Positions 1 to 8,317 of a stretch of DNA of 64,000 bases are shown in pieces. The number at the start of each line of letters is the position of its first letter. The stretch's first letter is position 1. Source of the DNA: Methylobacter marinus A45 (GTDB taxonomy: Bacteria; Pseudomonadota; Gammaproteobacteria; Methylococcales; Methylomonadaceae). The position numbers were made by a program, and so were the translations under genes. Location of the stretch: positions 3,146,930 through 3,210,929 of the forward strand of contig NZ_KB912877.1 of NCBI RefSeq assembly GCF_000383855.1, in the 5' to 3' direction. The notes beneath the pieces are model-generated. The model saw only the letters and a program-made list of their open reading frames with translations, ran no database searches and had not been told where the DNA came from.

Positions 1-1
1 C

Positions 2-1231
2 AGCCTGGTGATCGGCGGTCTGTTCCTGTGGCTGGAACTCGAACGTATCAAGCAGTCCGTCCACGAACTCGCGCTCAGGGAATCGGCGATATTCAACGGT
101 GAGTCCGCGCACAATCTGGATCGGCTCGACTCTGCGGCTTACCAACAGTTGATGGATCTGGCGCGGCAACTGGTCAATCAGCATTTTCTGGTTGTCGAGC
201 TGTATGACCGCAATAAACAGCTCAGGCTGGAAATCATCAGGCCGGGACATGAGCTTGCCGAACAGGACATCAATCGCTATCGCCACCGCTTTCCAAAGGT
301 GGGTGAATTTTCCCACGAGTTTCATTACATCCGTGGTGAATTGCTGCTGGTCATCCTGGTGCCTTTGCGTGATGCACGGGATTCGCTGGCCGGTTATTTC
401 GAGGGGGTTTATCAGGTCGACCGCGAGACCCGGGATTCGATCATGGAAGATCTGGGCCGCAGATTGGTGTTTGTCACCCTCGGCATCACCTTTACGACGC
501 TACTGATGTATCCGATTGTGCTGACACTCAACCGGGGGCTGATCAAACTGTCCGGCGATCTGCTAAAGGGCAACCTGGAGCTGATAAGCGTGCTCGGTTG
601 TGCCGTTGCCGAGCGCGACTCCGCTACCAACAGCCATAACTACCGGGTAACGTTGTATGCGTTGCGACTGGGTGAGGCGATCGGGCTCTCCCGAGAACAA
701 ATTCACGACCTGATCACAGGCGCGTTGCTGCACGATGTCGGCAAGATCGGCATCCGCGACCCCATCCTGCTCAAACCCGGCAAACTGACGCCGGAAGAGT
801 TCGAGATCATGAAAACCCACGTGCCGCTGGGCGTGGAGATTCTAAGCAAATCAAGCTGGCTGGAGGGGGCGAGGGATGTGGTTGAATTTCACCATGAGCG
901 ATACGACGGCAGCGGTTATCCGCAAGGACTCCGAGGCGAGGCAATCCCCCTGAATGCGCGGATATTCGCCATCGCGGATGTGTTCGATGCCCTGACTACC
1001 AAACGCGCCTACAAGGAACCGTGGCCGGTGCTCGATGCCATCGCCAAGCTCGAACGGGCCAGCGGCAGTCACTTCGATCCGCGGTTGGTGCAGGTTTTCG
1101 CGACTATCGCGCCCGGTCTTTATCAGGAAGTGAGCGGTCTTGATGCGTACCGGCTGGAGGCGATGCTAAGGCGCCGCATCGCCCGGTATTTTCTGGCTAC
1201 CGCCATCGGAGCCGGCGTCAGGGATGCCTAG
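2..1231 (+). CDS. HD-GYP domain protein, 5' end outside window
   Basis: Likely cyclic-di-GMP phosphodiesterase. The reading frame is open to the left edge, and the first visible residues look like the end of a transmembrane helix, so the true start lies upstream. A periplasmic-type sensor stretch follows. A second membrane helix is near residues 150-175, and the C-terminal half is an HD-GYP domain with the metal motif HDVGKIGI (about residue 240) and the HHERYDGSGYP signature (about residue 295). The intact HD and GYP motifs argue for an active enzyme. The architecture (membrane-anchored sensor plus HD-GYP) suggests signal-controlled c-di-GMP breakdown at the inner membrane. No operon partner is visible. 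Confidence 0.88.
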   Translation, partial: SLVIGGLFLWLELERIKQSVHELALRESAIFNGESAHNLDRLDSAAYQQLMDLARQLVNQHFLVVELYDRNKQLRLEIIRPGHELAEQDINRYRHRFPKVGEFSHEFHYIRGELLLVILVPLRDARDSLAGYFEGVYQVDRETRDSIMEDLGRRLVFVTLGITFTTLLMYPIVLTLNRGLIKLSGDLLKGNLELISVLGCAVAERDSATNSHNYRVTLYALRLGEAIGLSREQIHDLITGALLHDVGKIGIRDPILLKPGKLTPEEFEIMKTHVPLGVEILSKSSWLEGARDVVEFHHERYDGSGYPQGLRGEAIPLNARIFAIADVFDALTTKRAYKEPWPVLDAIAKLERASGSHFDPRLVQVFATIAPGLYQEVSGLDAYRLEAMLRRRIARYFLATAIGAGVRDA

Positions 1232-1428
1232 GCATTATTCGTGAGAGGCGGGTTGATAGCAATCAATTGATCATCATGTTTTCTGATCGGCTGTCGGCTT
1301 TTGTTTTAATATCCGCTGCCACCGACATTCTGCATCTTTGCTTTCTGGTACTCTTCGGACTGTGCAAGAAACAGGGCATTTCCATAGCGGGAAATGGCAG
1401 TACCCATAGCACTATAGGAGACTTTGGA

Positions 1429-2091
1429 GTGACTATTTCCACGTTCAAAGCCGAACGCCGTGAGTTGCCGCGCCGGATTGCGGACCGAGCCGCTAACGAT
1501 TTGTACAAGACCTTTTCAACCGCGCATTGCCATTCGTGCCTGGAGCGCGCGGATGATGCCGTGCTGTTGCTGGATAATGGAAGGCGGGTCATGTATGTCA
1601 CCTCGCAAGCGGATCAAATTATCAGGCGTTCCAGCATACCGTTCATGTTGCAGCCGAAATTCAGCCTGCCGCCTTCGCATAATGCTGCCCGCTTCGCGGC
1701 TTTCGTAAACGGGGAAGAGACCGAACCGGGACCGCTTATCCTGCTGCTGTCTGGCGAGCAGGACCGGGACAGGCTGCTGCTGACCTGCTTTCGCCTGCCC
1801 GAGTCCTCACGGCCGAATATGCCTGTGGCCCGGTATAGGGTCACGCTGCGGGACCCGAATCATTATCATGCCAGGCAATGGCATTTTTTCACCGGGCAAT
1901 TCAATCTGACGCATGCCGAAGCCCGGATCTGCCGCGCGCTGTCGGATGGTTTGACGCTCAACGATTACTGCGCCCATTGGCGCGTCGCGATCAGCACCGC
2001 GCGCAGCCAGCTGAGCAGCGTGTTCGCCAAAACCGCCACGCGTGGGCAATCCGATCTGTTGCGGCTGATTTATTTGTTCATGCGGGCATAG
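1429..2091 (+). CDS. LuxR-type helix-turn-helix regulator, orphan
   Basis: About 220 residues. The C-terminal third (FNLTHAEARICRALSDGLTL onward) matches the LuxR/GerE-like helix-turn-helix seen in many short response proteins, with a recognition-helix region around STARSQLSSVFAKT. The N-terminal part has no domain I can name. The frame is open upstream to a TTG at 1267, but I chose GTG 1429 because an AGGAG at 1416-1420 sits 8 bases before it and the extra 54 residues look unstructured. No sensor kinase or autoinducer synthase is adjacent. DNA binding is a family-based inference and the ligand or signal is unknown. Confidence 0.6.
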   Translation: MTISTFKAERRELPRRIADRAANDLYKTFSTAHCHSCLERADDAVLLLDNGRRVMYVTSQADQIIRRSSIPFMLQPKFSLPPSHNAARFAAFVNGEETEPGPLILLLSGEQDRDRLLLTCFRLPESSRPNMPVARYRVTLRDPNHYHARQWHFFTGQFNLTHAEARICRALSDGLTLNDYCAHWRVAISTARSQLSSVFAKTATRGQSDLLRLIYLFMRA

Positions 2092-2299
2092 ACCGATGAA
2101 TTTCTCCTCCATTTGAAGGATGCGCGGCGTTAGCGTCAGCCGATAAACTGCGCTCGCTTATTGATAATCAGACGGCTGGCCCGTGGGGGCGGGATATGAA
2201 GGGTTTGAGTGTCGTGCCTGTCTCTTCGTCCCGCTTGCCGCGGCCTTTGAGTAATTGAATTGACAGGGATTGTTCCAAACCAAGGCTTTTGGAGGAAAG

Positions 2300-3349
2300 A
2301 TGAAAGAGGTAAAACACACCAGACTGGCTATGACAGCCATGACATCCATTTTGGCGCTGGGGCTCGGCAGCGGAGCTATGGCTGCTGAACCGCAAGAAGG
2401 TACTGGTACTGCAAGTGCCAGGATATCCGACGGAGGCATTACGCCATACATTATTTTTCCAGACAGGGCAGGAGAGTTAAACAACGGAGGTAACCGGACT
2501 TGCGAGGGTGTAGGCGACGCTTTTTTTGGCAACGTCAATTACTACAGTTGTAGTAGCGCCAGAGCTAACTATAGTGAGACAAGTGACACGTTCGATGCTA
2601 CCTTCACTGACGTCAGCGGAAATCCGGGCTGCAATAACAACGCGATCGATGTGACTGTTACCGATGGCACTTCGGTTGCCTTTACCGCGAATCCGGATGG
2701 CGTTGGCGCGGCGATTGTAAAGGGAAGCAACGATGCCAATGTCTACGTGTATAACCCGCAAAAGAACAGTGATTCCGGCCTAACGTCCCCGTTGAATGCC
2801 AGCGGGAATCCGGCCGGGCTGAGCAATCTGACCTTCTGCTGGAACCCGGTTGGCCAGGAGACGGAATGTTTTGAAGATGAAACCGCCTGGGCTGAAGGGA
2901 CCAGATATACACCCCGAGGCAACTGGGCGACTTACACGTCGTATGAAGGCGTTGCTAAAACAGTCACGTTATTTGCCGGCCAGACCATGGAGGCGGGCAC
3001 CGTTCAGTTCTCCGCGCCTGCAGGCGATCATGTCACCATTACGATCACCCTCAATGAAGGCTGGCGATTCGCGCTTAATCCCGCAGGTGAGAATGAATAC
3101 GGCTCCGTATACGATAATAATATCAAGGTTCAGGATTACGCGACCGCACCGAGCGGCAATCCAGCCCCCGGCCTGTTCCAATGGAAGACGATCGCCGAAG
3201 GGCAGACAGGCAGCATTACTGTGAACGCCAACAATTTTTATGGCGTGCATGTGGATGTCGAGCACCAGGTCGACTGTCCGGTACCTGAAACGCCCGCAAA
3301 CCCGACTACATCCTCAACGTCCATGTCATTCTCAAGTTCCGGGCAGTAA
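2300..3349 (+). CDS. secreted protein of unknown function
   Basis: 349 residues. A clear Sec signal peptide occupies about residues 1-29 (hydrophobic LAMTAMTSILALGLGSG, cleavage near AMAA/EP). The mature part is rich in Asn, Thr, Gly and aromatic residues, with several Cys in spaced positions (CEGVGD, YYSCSS, GCNNN, TFCWNP, TECFED, VDCPVP), suggesting disulphides in an extracellular beta-rich fold. The C-terminus is a short Ser/Thr-rich tail. The start is ATG 2300, preceded by GGAGG at 2291; an upstream TTG in frame is rejected. It is monocistronic. I do not recognise the family. It is likely exported to the periplasm or surface. Confidence 0.75.
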   Translation: MKEVKHTRLAMTAMTSILALGLGSGAMAAEPQEGTGTASARISDGGITPYIIFPDRAGELNNGGNRTCEGVGDAFFGNVNYYSCSSARANYSETSDTFDATFTDVSGNPGCNNNAIDVTVTDGTSVAFTANPDGVGAAIVKGSNDANVYVYNPQKNSDSGLTSPLNASGNPAGLSNLTFCWNPVGQETECFEDETAWAEGTRYTPRGNWATYTSYEGVAKTVTLFAGQTMEAGTVQFSAPAGDHVTITITLNEGWRFALNPAGENEYGSVYDNNIKVQDYATAPSGNPAPGLFQWKTIAEGQTGSITVNANNFYGVHVDVEHQVDCPVPETPANPTTSSTSMSFSSSGQ

Positions 3350-3363
3350 CCTTTAACCCGTAA

Positions 3364-3388
3364 GGCGGATTCGCGTTAGCAATCCGCC
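3364..3388 (+). terminator. hairpin after secreted-protein gene
   Basis: GGCGGATT (3364-3371) pairs perfectly with AATCCGCC (3381-3388) across a 9-base loop, 15 bases after the stop codon at 3349. No T-run follows, so it may be a weak terminator, an mRNA-stabilising stem, or a REP-like repeat. Confidence 0.4.
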
Positions 3389-3728
3389 CTAAACGGAGCG
3401 CACCCAATCGACCCCCGTCCGGATTTTTCCAGGCGAGGGTTTTCTTTTGGAAGTGCTTTGGTGTTCGGCATGAATAGCGCCGGGTTGGCAAACCCAGCTT
3501 TTCGAAGCCGCCCCTGCCGGGCTTTATCAGATGGAACTCCCGGCCTGAAATTTCACATTCACCATGACATCGCTCAATTTTTAATGGATCGCATCGAACT
3601 GACACCGTGACTGACCGGTCTCATAAAACAGATAATCGTGCCCTGGTTCAGGACAGCCGCTGGTCGCGCCTCGGGATAGTAATTAGTCAGCCTTGTTCTG
3701 ACGAGTAAAATTTGCAGAGTATTCATAG

Positions 3729-3777
3729 AGTGCGAATCCCCTGAAGGGCATAAATGAATTCGCACCTACAATTTACC
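3729..3777. repeat. small dispersed repeat, copy A (partial)
   Basis: Shares the core AGGGCATAAATGAATTCGCA and the following CCTACAATTTACCCGTCA with copies near 4250 and 16602. This copy lacks the left arm. It lies upstream of the YceK-like lipoprotein gene. Confidence 0.6.
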
Positions 3778-3895
3778 CGTCATGATTAAATTGACTGAGT
3801 CCTATGTTCCGGATGGCCTGATTCCGGTCGACTTACGCTGTAAGTTTGGCTGGTCCGCAAGGGTATCACCTCGATTGGTTGAAAGGAAAAAAGCG

Positions 3896-4240
3896 ATGAA
3901 ATCCAATGTTGGAAGATGGGTTGTGGCGGTAGTCCTGAGCATTTTCTTATCCGGTTGCTCAAGCATACGCGCGAGGGATGAAATCTCCGGCCAGGAATGG
4001 ACAGCCTATCCCGGCGTTCAGCAGGACCTGAAAGAAACGGGCGAAATCTTCACCGGGAAGCGGTCGGAGCCGGGATGGATTCAGGGATTGATAGCATCCA
4101 TGCTGATCGTCGATCTGCCTTTCTCGATCGTCTTAGATACGCTTGTGGCGCCCTATGATGTGTACCGCATCTACAATCCCGAGGCATTCGAGGAGGCGGA
4201 CGAACCGCCGGACCAGCCTGAGGACCTGGACGCCGAATAG
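3896..4240 (+). CDS. YceK/YidQ-like lipoprotein
   Basis: 114 residues. A type II signal peptide (MKSNVGRWVVAVVLSIFLSGC) ends in the lipobox LSGC, so the mature protein should be lipid-anchored. The rest, with TAYPGVQQDL, a hydrophobic segment LIASMLIVDLPFSIVLDTLV and APYDVYR, fits the YceK/YidQ (DUF1375-type) family of small outer-membrane lipoproteins. The end is acidic (EEADEPPDQPEDLDAE). I chose ATG 3896 because GAAAGGAAAA lies just upstream and the signal peptide begins there; the frame is open further left. No function is known for the family. Confidence 0.72.
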   Translation: MKSNVGRWVVAVVLSIFLSGCSSIRARDEISGQEWTAYPGVQQDLKETGEIFTGKRSEPGWIQGLIASMLIVDLPFSIVLDTLVAPYDVYRIYNPEAFEEADEPPDQPEDLDAE

Positions 4241-4249
4241 GGCATGCGC

Positions 4250-4316
4250 CACATGCTCTGGGGCACAAGTATCCAGAGAGCATAAATGAATTCACACCTG
4301 CAATTTACCCGTCATA
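4250..4316. repeat. small dispersed repeat, copy B
   Basis: Diverged copy of the same repeat as at 3729 and 16602. It shares GGGCACAAGTA, AGCATAAATGAATTC and CAATTTACCCGTCATAAATT. Copies A and B flank the lipoprotein gene in the same orientation. Confidence 0.55.
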
Positions 4317-4513
4317 AATTGACGGACCCTCCCTTATCCGACGCGACCTGATAAAGCCACTGAAATCAGAGAGGCGTGCAGTATGCAAACGCGGAATCCG
4401 CGCGTGATGATTTGAACAAAACAGCCGGCATTGATGACTAACGGTTAGAGCTGATTTCCCTGCTTAAATACGCTGAATAATTACATAAAATTAATGTTAT
4501 TGGGAGAGTCATC

Positions 4514-5119
4514 ATGAGAAAAGCCTGGGCCATATTGTTAGCCTTTATTTCCGCAAGTTCCTCCGCATACGCCGAAACACCGGTTTCCCTTCCCGATTTC
4601 CTCTCTCCGGTCATTCTCAATGAAGCCATGCTGGATTCTGTTACCGCTGGCGCTGTTTCATCAACGATGATGACCAACGCCTTTGCCTCGGGGCTAACGC
4701 ATGCGGCGGCAAAAACGGATGTCATGACCTCTGCCGACCGGCGAGGCATCTGGCAAACCGCGGGCAAGGGCGTTTCAGTCGCGCAGTCCGATGGCCTGGT
4801 ATTTGCCGAAGGGACAGGTGTTTCCAGCGCGGACACAACCGGAGTCAGCATTGGCGGTTCAGCCATAGCCTTCAGCGATACAGCCGACGCTTATATTTCC
4901 GTGCGGACCAAAGCCATCGATACGCGAAATGCTGAAATCGCCATTGGGCATGTCCGTGCAATCGCCTGTTGCGGAGCGGATACCGATACCAGCGTGCAGG
5001 CTACAACCTTTACAGGGCAGGATTTTAATGCAGGGCATATCACCCTTAAGGATATCAATACGCCACGGTTATCTTATTCTTTAGGCAATGCGGTGATTGT
5101 TTCGGTTTCGCATCCGTAG
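4514..5119 (+). CDS. secreted protein with LDSVTAGA motif
   Basis: 201 residues with an N-terminal Sec signal peptide (residues 1-20, cleavage near AYA/ET). Just after it comes NEAMLDSVTAGA, a short motif I have seen near the N-terminus of small gammaproteobacterial exported proteins, where it resembles a double-Gly leader end. The rest is rich in Ala, Thr, Ser and Gly with beta-type repeats (GTGVSSADTTGVSIGGSAIA), and a Cys-Cys pair lies near residue 156. ATG 4514 is the only start giving the signal peptide. It stands alone. The function is unknown. Confidence 0.65.
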   Translation: MRKAWAILLAFISASSSAYAETPVSLPDFLSPVILNEAMLDSVTAGAVSSTMMTNAFASGLTHAAAKTDVMTSADRRGIWQTAGKGVSVAQSDGLVFAEGTGVSSADTTGVSIGGSAIAFSDTADAYISVRTKAIDTRNAEIAIGHVRAIACCGADTDTSVQATTFTGQDFNAGHITLKDINTPRLSYSLGNAVIVSVSHP

Positions 5120-5323
5120 GCTGATGTATCAAGGATTTGGTCGTCAATAATGTCCCTGTTTAACATAAGATGTGCCGACGCCAGGAGGCGCATCGTTCGC
5201 GGGCGATGCGCTTCGCTGCGCCGCCTGGAGCGCCTGCTTTTGGCCGGCATATCCCATGCAAGATTCCAGTTTCAGGAAGTTATTTTTAGAACACTGCCCG
5301 TGCATCACAGGCCTCGAACACAG

Positions 5324-5493
5324 GTACGAGACTGTGAAAGTATTCAATTTAAAAGATTTAACCACGAAGGACACGAAGCACACGAAGTTTTAAGTTATTG
5401 ATTAATTTTATTTTTTCTTCGTGTCCTTCGTGATCTTCGTGGTGAATAAGGCTTTTTATGACGCTTTTCACTAATTCTTTCACAGTCTGGTAC
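5324..5493. mobile_element. 170-bp miniature inverted-repeat element, copy 1
   Basis: Ends are GTACGAGACTGTGAAAG on the left and CTTTCACAGTCTGGTAC on the right, a near-perfect terminal inverted repeat flanked by GTAC on both sides. The interior holds an imperfect palindrome of CTTCGTG/CACGAAG units. The right end runs directly into a GTACGCACTGCGTACC palindrome (5490-5505), so the element sits inside that repeat. The copy at 28008 is inverted, the same length and differs at only a few positions. No coding capacity; it would need a transposase in trans. Confidence 0.8.
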
Positions 5494-5672
5494 GCACTGC
5501 GTACCCTACGGGTTTGCCTTTCCGGCAGCATGCGCCAAACGGGATAAAAAACATGCCCGACATCGGACAGGGATTCAAATCCAGTCTTTCAACGTTGTAA
5601 TGCCGGGTTCCGCTAAAGCGTCATTCCCGCTATCATGGGTTCTGCCTTTGTTTGTTTTTGAGAGACGCGCGG

Positions 5673-5957
5673 ATGCGAGATAAACGTAAAACTCATCCTG
5701 AGGCCTCATCGACCCGTTTATTTGACCGGTTGGCTGTTTCTTATCTGAGCGGCGTCGTGGCTTTCATGACGGGGATTCTGGTCTGGGGTGCACTGGCCGG
5801 TTTTAACGCCCTGGGCATATACACGCCGCCTCTGCCATTCGGCTTTGTGGTGCTGTTCACTATTGCGGTGGGCATTCTCGGTTTCTTTCTTAAAGAAAAC
5901 CTGGTGTTGACGGTGCTCGCCAAACTATGGCGGTTTCTTGGAATGATGTGGAGATAG
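5673..5957 (+). CDS. small two-helix membrane protein
   Basis: 94 residues. It begins with a charged head (MRDKRKTHPEASS) followed by two hydrophobic segments, about residues 26-45 and 58-73, and a basic tail ending FLGMMWR. ATG 5673 is preferred over an in-frame TTG 21 bases upstream because the charged start fits better. It lies downstream of the repeat element and convergent with the nif operon end. No family recognised; probably an inner-membrane protein. Confidence 0.55.
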   Translation: MRDKRKTHPEASSTRLFDRLAVSYLSGVVAFMTGILVWGALAGFNALGIYTPPLPFGFVVLFTIAVGILGFFLKENLVLTVLAKLWRFLGMMWR

Positions 5958-5985
5958 GGCGGCCGAGTGGCCGCCCCGTTGCCGT

Positions 5986-6204
5986 TTAAACCCTGAGCAA
6001 GGCCTTGCACATTCTTTCGGAAAGCTGGTCTTCCGTGAATTGCGGCTCGTTGGGTGGATACAGTTCCACTTCATCCAGTTCGAAGCCGTATTCTTTGGCC
6101 AGGTTGAGGATTTCCTTCAGTTTCATGCAGGCAAGTAACTTGTCCTTTAATTCAGGGTCAGCTTTCGCCTTTTCTGAAAATGCTTTGATGTCTGCAATTG
6201 CCAT
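5986..6204 (-). CDS. Nif11-family small protein
   Basis: 72 residues matching the Nif11 domain: a helical N-terminal part (IKAFSEKAKADPELKDKL) followed by AKEYGFELDEVEL. Nif11 proteins are small and of unknown role, repeatedly found in nif clusters; the same domain also serves as a leader in some peptide natural products. No modification enzyme is nearby, so the nif-associated role is more likely. It is the last gene of the minus-strand nif cluster, separated from its upstream neighbour by an 83-base gap with a hairpin. It has a good ribosome site (AGGAG). Confidence 0.75.
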   Translation of the reverse strand: MAIADIKAFSEKAKADPELKDKLLACMKLKEILNLAKEYGFELDEVELYPPNEPQFTEDQLSERMCKALLRV

Positions 6205-6236
6205 TGTGTTTTTCTCCTATTGAAGATGATGATTGT

Positions 6237-6254
6237 GAGTGCTGGCAAGCACTC
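6237..6254 (-). terminator. hairpin between nif-cluster ORF and nif11
   Basis: GAGTGCTGGCAAGCACTC is a 7-bp perfect stem with a 4-base loop. No U-run follows in either direction, so it may attenuate or protect mRNA rather than terminate fully. Confidence 0.35.
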
Positions 6255-6287
6255 GGTATAAAAAATCGTTCCTGTTTCCAGCCCGGC

Positions 6288-7259
6288 CTATACGCTATAA
6301 GGCATCTCTATCCAGTCTTTGAGCACGGCGGCATCGCGCGCGGGCAGATAGGCGAAATCGCCGCTGATGTCCTGGAACACGGCGATGCCGGTGCGAGGGG
6401 AGACCAGTTGGCCTTTCAGCATGTGAAAGAACCAGGCAAACGGATAGCCGGCCTGTCGGTCGAAGCGCTTTAACGTGTTGTTGAGAGCACTGCCTTTCTT
6501 GCCCGCGACATCGTCCAGCCGGGGGATGTTCTTGTTCTGGGTGTTGAAGATTTCCACGCTGATGATCTGCTCGCCGAAGCGGCCGGTAGTCTGGCGCGGG
6601 CGGATGATCCAGTCGTCGGAAAACACGGCTTTTTGGCCGGCGCTGCTGCGGTTCCAGTCGTGCATGAAACGCTGGGCCGGGTGTTCGTCGGTGTGGTATT
6701 TATTGATTTCATCCATGAAAACCGGCACGTCGGTTTTACGTCGATAAGTGTAACGGGCCGTACCAATGCTGAATGTCTGCAGCCATTCAGGCTCCAAAGG
6801 ATCAATAAATTCTTCCAGATCTTCCGGCGGCTTGCGCGGGCTGACCAGCAACCGGTCGGATACTTCGTACGTTTTGTCGATTTCCAGCTGGATGAAATCC
6901 TCGGCTTTGCTTCCGGTCTGAATGACGACGTACAGGGTGTTGCCGGTCTGCCGGGTGGCGATCAGGTTTTGTGCCAGTGTGTGATCAATCAGGGTTTGCA
7001 GGTCCCGGCCGCATTCGATGAAGGTGCGCTCGGCCCATTCGATCAGGTTGGCGGCAATACGCTTGCCGGTGATATCGACGATGCCGCCCAGGCGGTACCA
7101 TTCTTCGCCGATCGTTGCCAGGCGTACCGGGTAATCCGGAATCAGCGCCTGGATTTTGGCCAGCAGGAATTCGTCGTCGGGCAGGGTGGTTTTGCAGATT
7201 TTCGCAAGCTGCTGCCCATCCAGTTGTGGTTTGTCGAAGTGCAGGGGTTGCTTGGACAT
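6288..7259 (-). CDS. conserved nif-cluster protein, unknown function
   Basis: 323 residues, soluble, with no signal peptide or membrane segment. I recognise no catalytic motif. Its place directly behind the LRV gene (2-base gap) in the nifHDK operon matches an uncharacterised ORF found in the Azotobacter-type nif region, so a nitrogenase-linked role is inferred from position only. It is acidic in the N-terminal half. The last third contains a run of aromatic residues (YPFAWFFHMLK) followed by SPRTGIAVFQDI. Confidence 0.65.
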   Translation of the reverse strand: MSKQPLHFDKPQLDGQQLAKICKTTLPDDEFLLAKIQALIPDYPVRLATIGEEWYRLGGIVDITGKRIAANLIEWAERTFIECGRDLQTLIDHTLAQNLIATRQTGNTLYVVIQTGSKAEDFIQLEIDKTYEVSDRLLVSPRKPPEDLEEFIDPLEPEWLQTFSIGTARYTYRRKTDVPVFMDEINKYHTDEHPAQRFMHDWNRSSAGQKAVFSDDWIIRPRQTTGRFGEQIISVEIFNTQNKNIPRLDDVAGKKGSALNNTLKRFDRQAGYPFAWFFHMLKGQLVSPRTGIAVFQDISGDFAYLPARDAAVLKDWIEMPYSV

Positions 7260-7261
7260 GC

Positions 7262-8038
7262 TTAAACTTCCGGTTTCTTATTCCCGCACGCTGCCTGGGA
7301 ATACTGGTTTAATCGTTGTTGCGCGGCCTCCCGGACGTCCGGCTCCGGATCGTTCAGCAGGCAGGTCAATGCTTCCGGGGTCACGCGCTGGGCAGCCGTG
7401 TAGCGCACGACCCAGTCGGGATCTTCGAGCAGGATAACGGCATCGGCGGGGCTCATGCGCTCTGCGACGATGCGCCGGACATCCGGGGCTTCGTCGTTCG
7501 CCATCAGCCCCAGGCTGACTTCGGGCAGACGTTCGGCGACGATTTTGCGCACTTGCAGGTCTCGATCGCGGATAAAACGGAACAGGCGGCCCTGCGGCAG
7601 TCTTTTGGCGACGGTCAGCCGAACGATATAGTCCGGGTCCGCGGCCATTTTTTCCAGGTCCTCGGGCGCGATGCGGTCGGCGACGGTCATCCTGACTTCC
7701 CGGTCCGGGTCGTCGATCAGCTGATGCAATTGGGTGACGGGCAGGCGATAGGCCACCGCGCGCCTGACGACTTCGTCTTCGTCATGGATCAGTTCGACCA
7801 GTGATTTTTGCGGTGCATAGCGCACGGCGATGGCGCGCCGCTCCCAGAATCTGTCGTGCAGATAATGTTCGGCATAAACGGGGTTTACCCTGAAAAAACG
7901 ATCGATCTGCCGGCCGCTCTGGGCAAGCACGCAGGTATCTCCGGGCATGCAGCGGCCCCTGAGCAGCGTTTTGCCGCGGAAGGGGCACAGGCTGCAATCA
8001 GCGATCGGAAGCGTGACGGGAGTATCGCGGTCGGACAT
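7262..8038 (-). CDS. LRV (leucine-rich variant) iron-sulfur protein
   Basis: 258 residues. The N-terminus carries the 4Fe-4S ligand set Cys15, Cys18, Cys30, Cys36 (CSLCPF...RGRCMPGDTC). The rest is a series of about eight 24-residue helical repeats of the type DPDxxVRxxVAxRLP, the leucine-rich variant solenoid first described from the Azotobacter vinelandii nif region. Its role is unknown; protein binding through the solenoid and redox sensing through the cluster are plausible. It lies between nifY and the 323-residue ORF, co-directional and closely spaced. Confidence 0.88.
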   Translation of the reverse strand: MSDRDTPVTLPIADCSLCPFRGKTLLRGRCMPGDTCVLAQSGRQIDRFFRVNPVYAEHYLHDRFWERRAIAVRYAPQKSLVELIHDEDEVVRRAVAYRLPVTQLHQLIDDPDREVRMTVADRIAPEDLEKMAADPDYIVRLTVAKRLPQGRLFRFIRDRDLQVRKIVAERLPEVSLGLMANDEAPDVRRIVAERMSPADAVILLEDPDWVVRYTAAQRVTPEALTCLLNDPEPDVREAAQQRLNQYSQAACGNKKPEV

Positions 8039-8050
8039 AGGCGGGCCTGG

Positions 8051-8317
8051 CTAATCGGGTATGATTTCGGCGACGACGATGCCGGTGGCTACGTCATGGT
8101 TATTGGTCAGGCACAGGCAGTGATCGCGCCCGTCAACCAGGTAAATATTGAAATCGTCACGCTCCAGTACCGGTTCGTTATTGGGCAGGTCATCATCCAT
8201 GCAGTAAGTGAAATGAACACCAGGGTATTCCTGCCTGAGCGCGGAAAGCGCGCTTTCATCGACGCCCATTTGGGCAATTTTCTCGGCAATTTCGCGGGTT
8301 TGTTCAACGGTTATCAT
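8051..8317 (-). CDS. small conserved nif-cluster protein
   Basis: 88 residues, acidic, starting MITVEQTREIAEKIAQMGVD and containing CMDDDLPNN and DHCLCLTNN. It is probably the small uncharacterised family often placed between nifY and lrv (I believe DUF6129, not certain). It overlaps the nifY stop by 4 bases, indicating translational coupling, and is followed 12 bases later by lrv. Three Cys residues might bind metal, but there is no proof. Confidence 0.6.
   Translation of the reverse strand: MITVEQTREIAEKIAQMGVDESALSALRQEYPGVHFTYCMDDDLPNNEPVLERDDFNIYLVDGRDHCLCLTNNHDVATGIVVAEIIPD

Larger units (their letters stand above)
3350..3895. other. 546-base gene-free stretch
   Basis: Contains a hairpin just after the secreted-protein gene, a copy of a small dispersed repeat near its right end, and no open frame with a convincing ribosome site. 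Nothing else is recognised. Confidence 0.6.

Noticed and set aside
2300..3349. MopE/CorA-type copper-binding protein
   Set aside because: No sequence I can match to that family, few His residues, and no adjacent dihaem partner gene.
5150..5401. Overlapping frames of about 75-83 residues on both strands
   Set aside because: They overlap each other and run into the miniature element; no start signal or domain.
6633..7265. 210-residue frame antisense to the conserved nif-cluster protein
   Set aside because: No motif; the opposite strand fits the operon spacing and the coding pattern.
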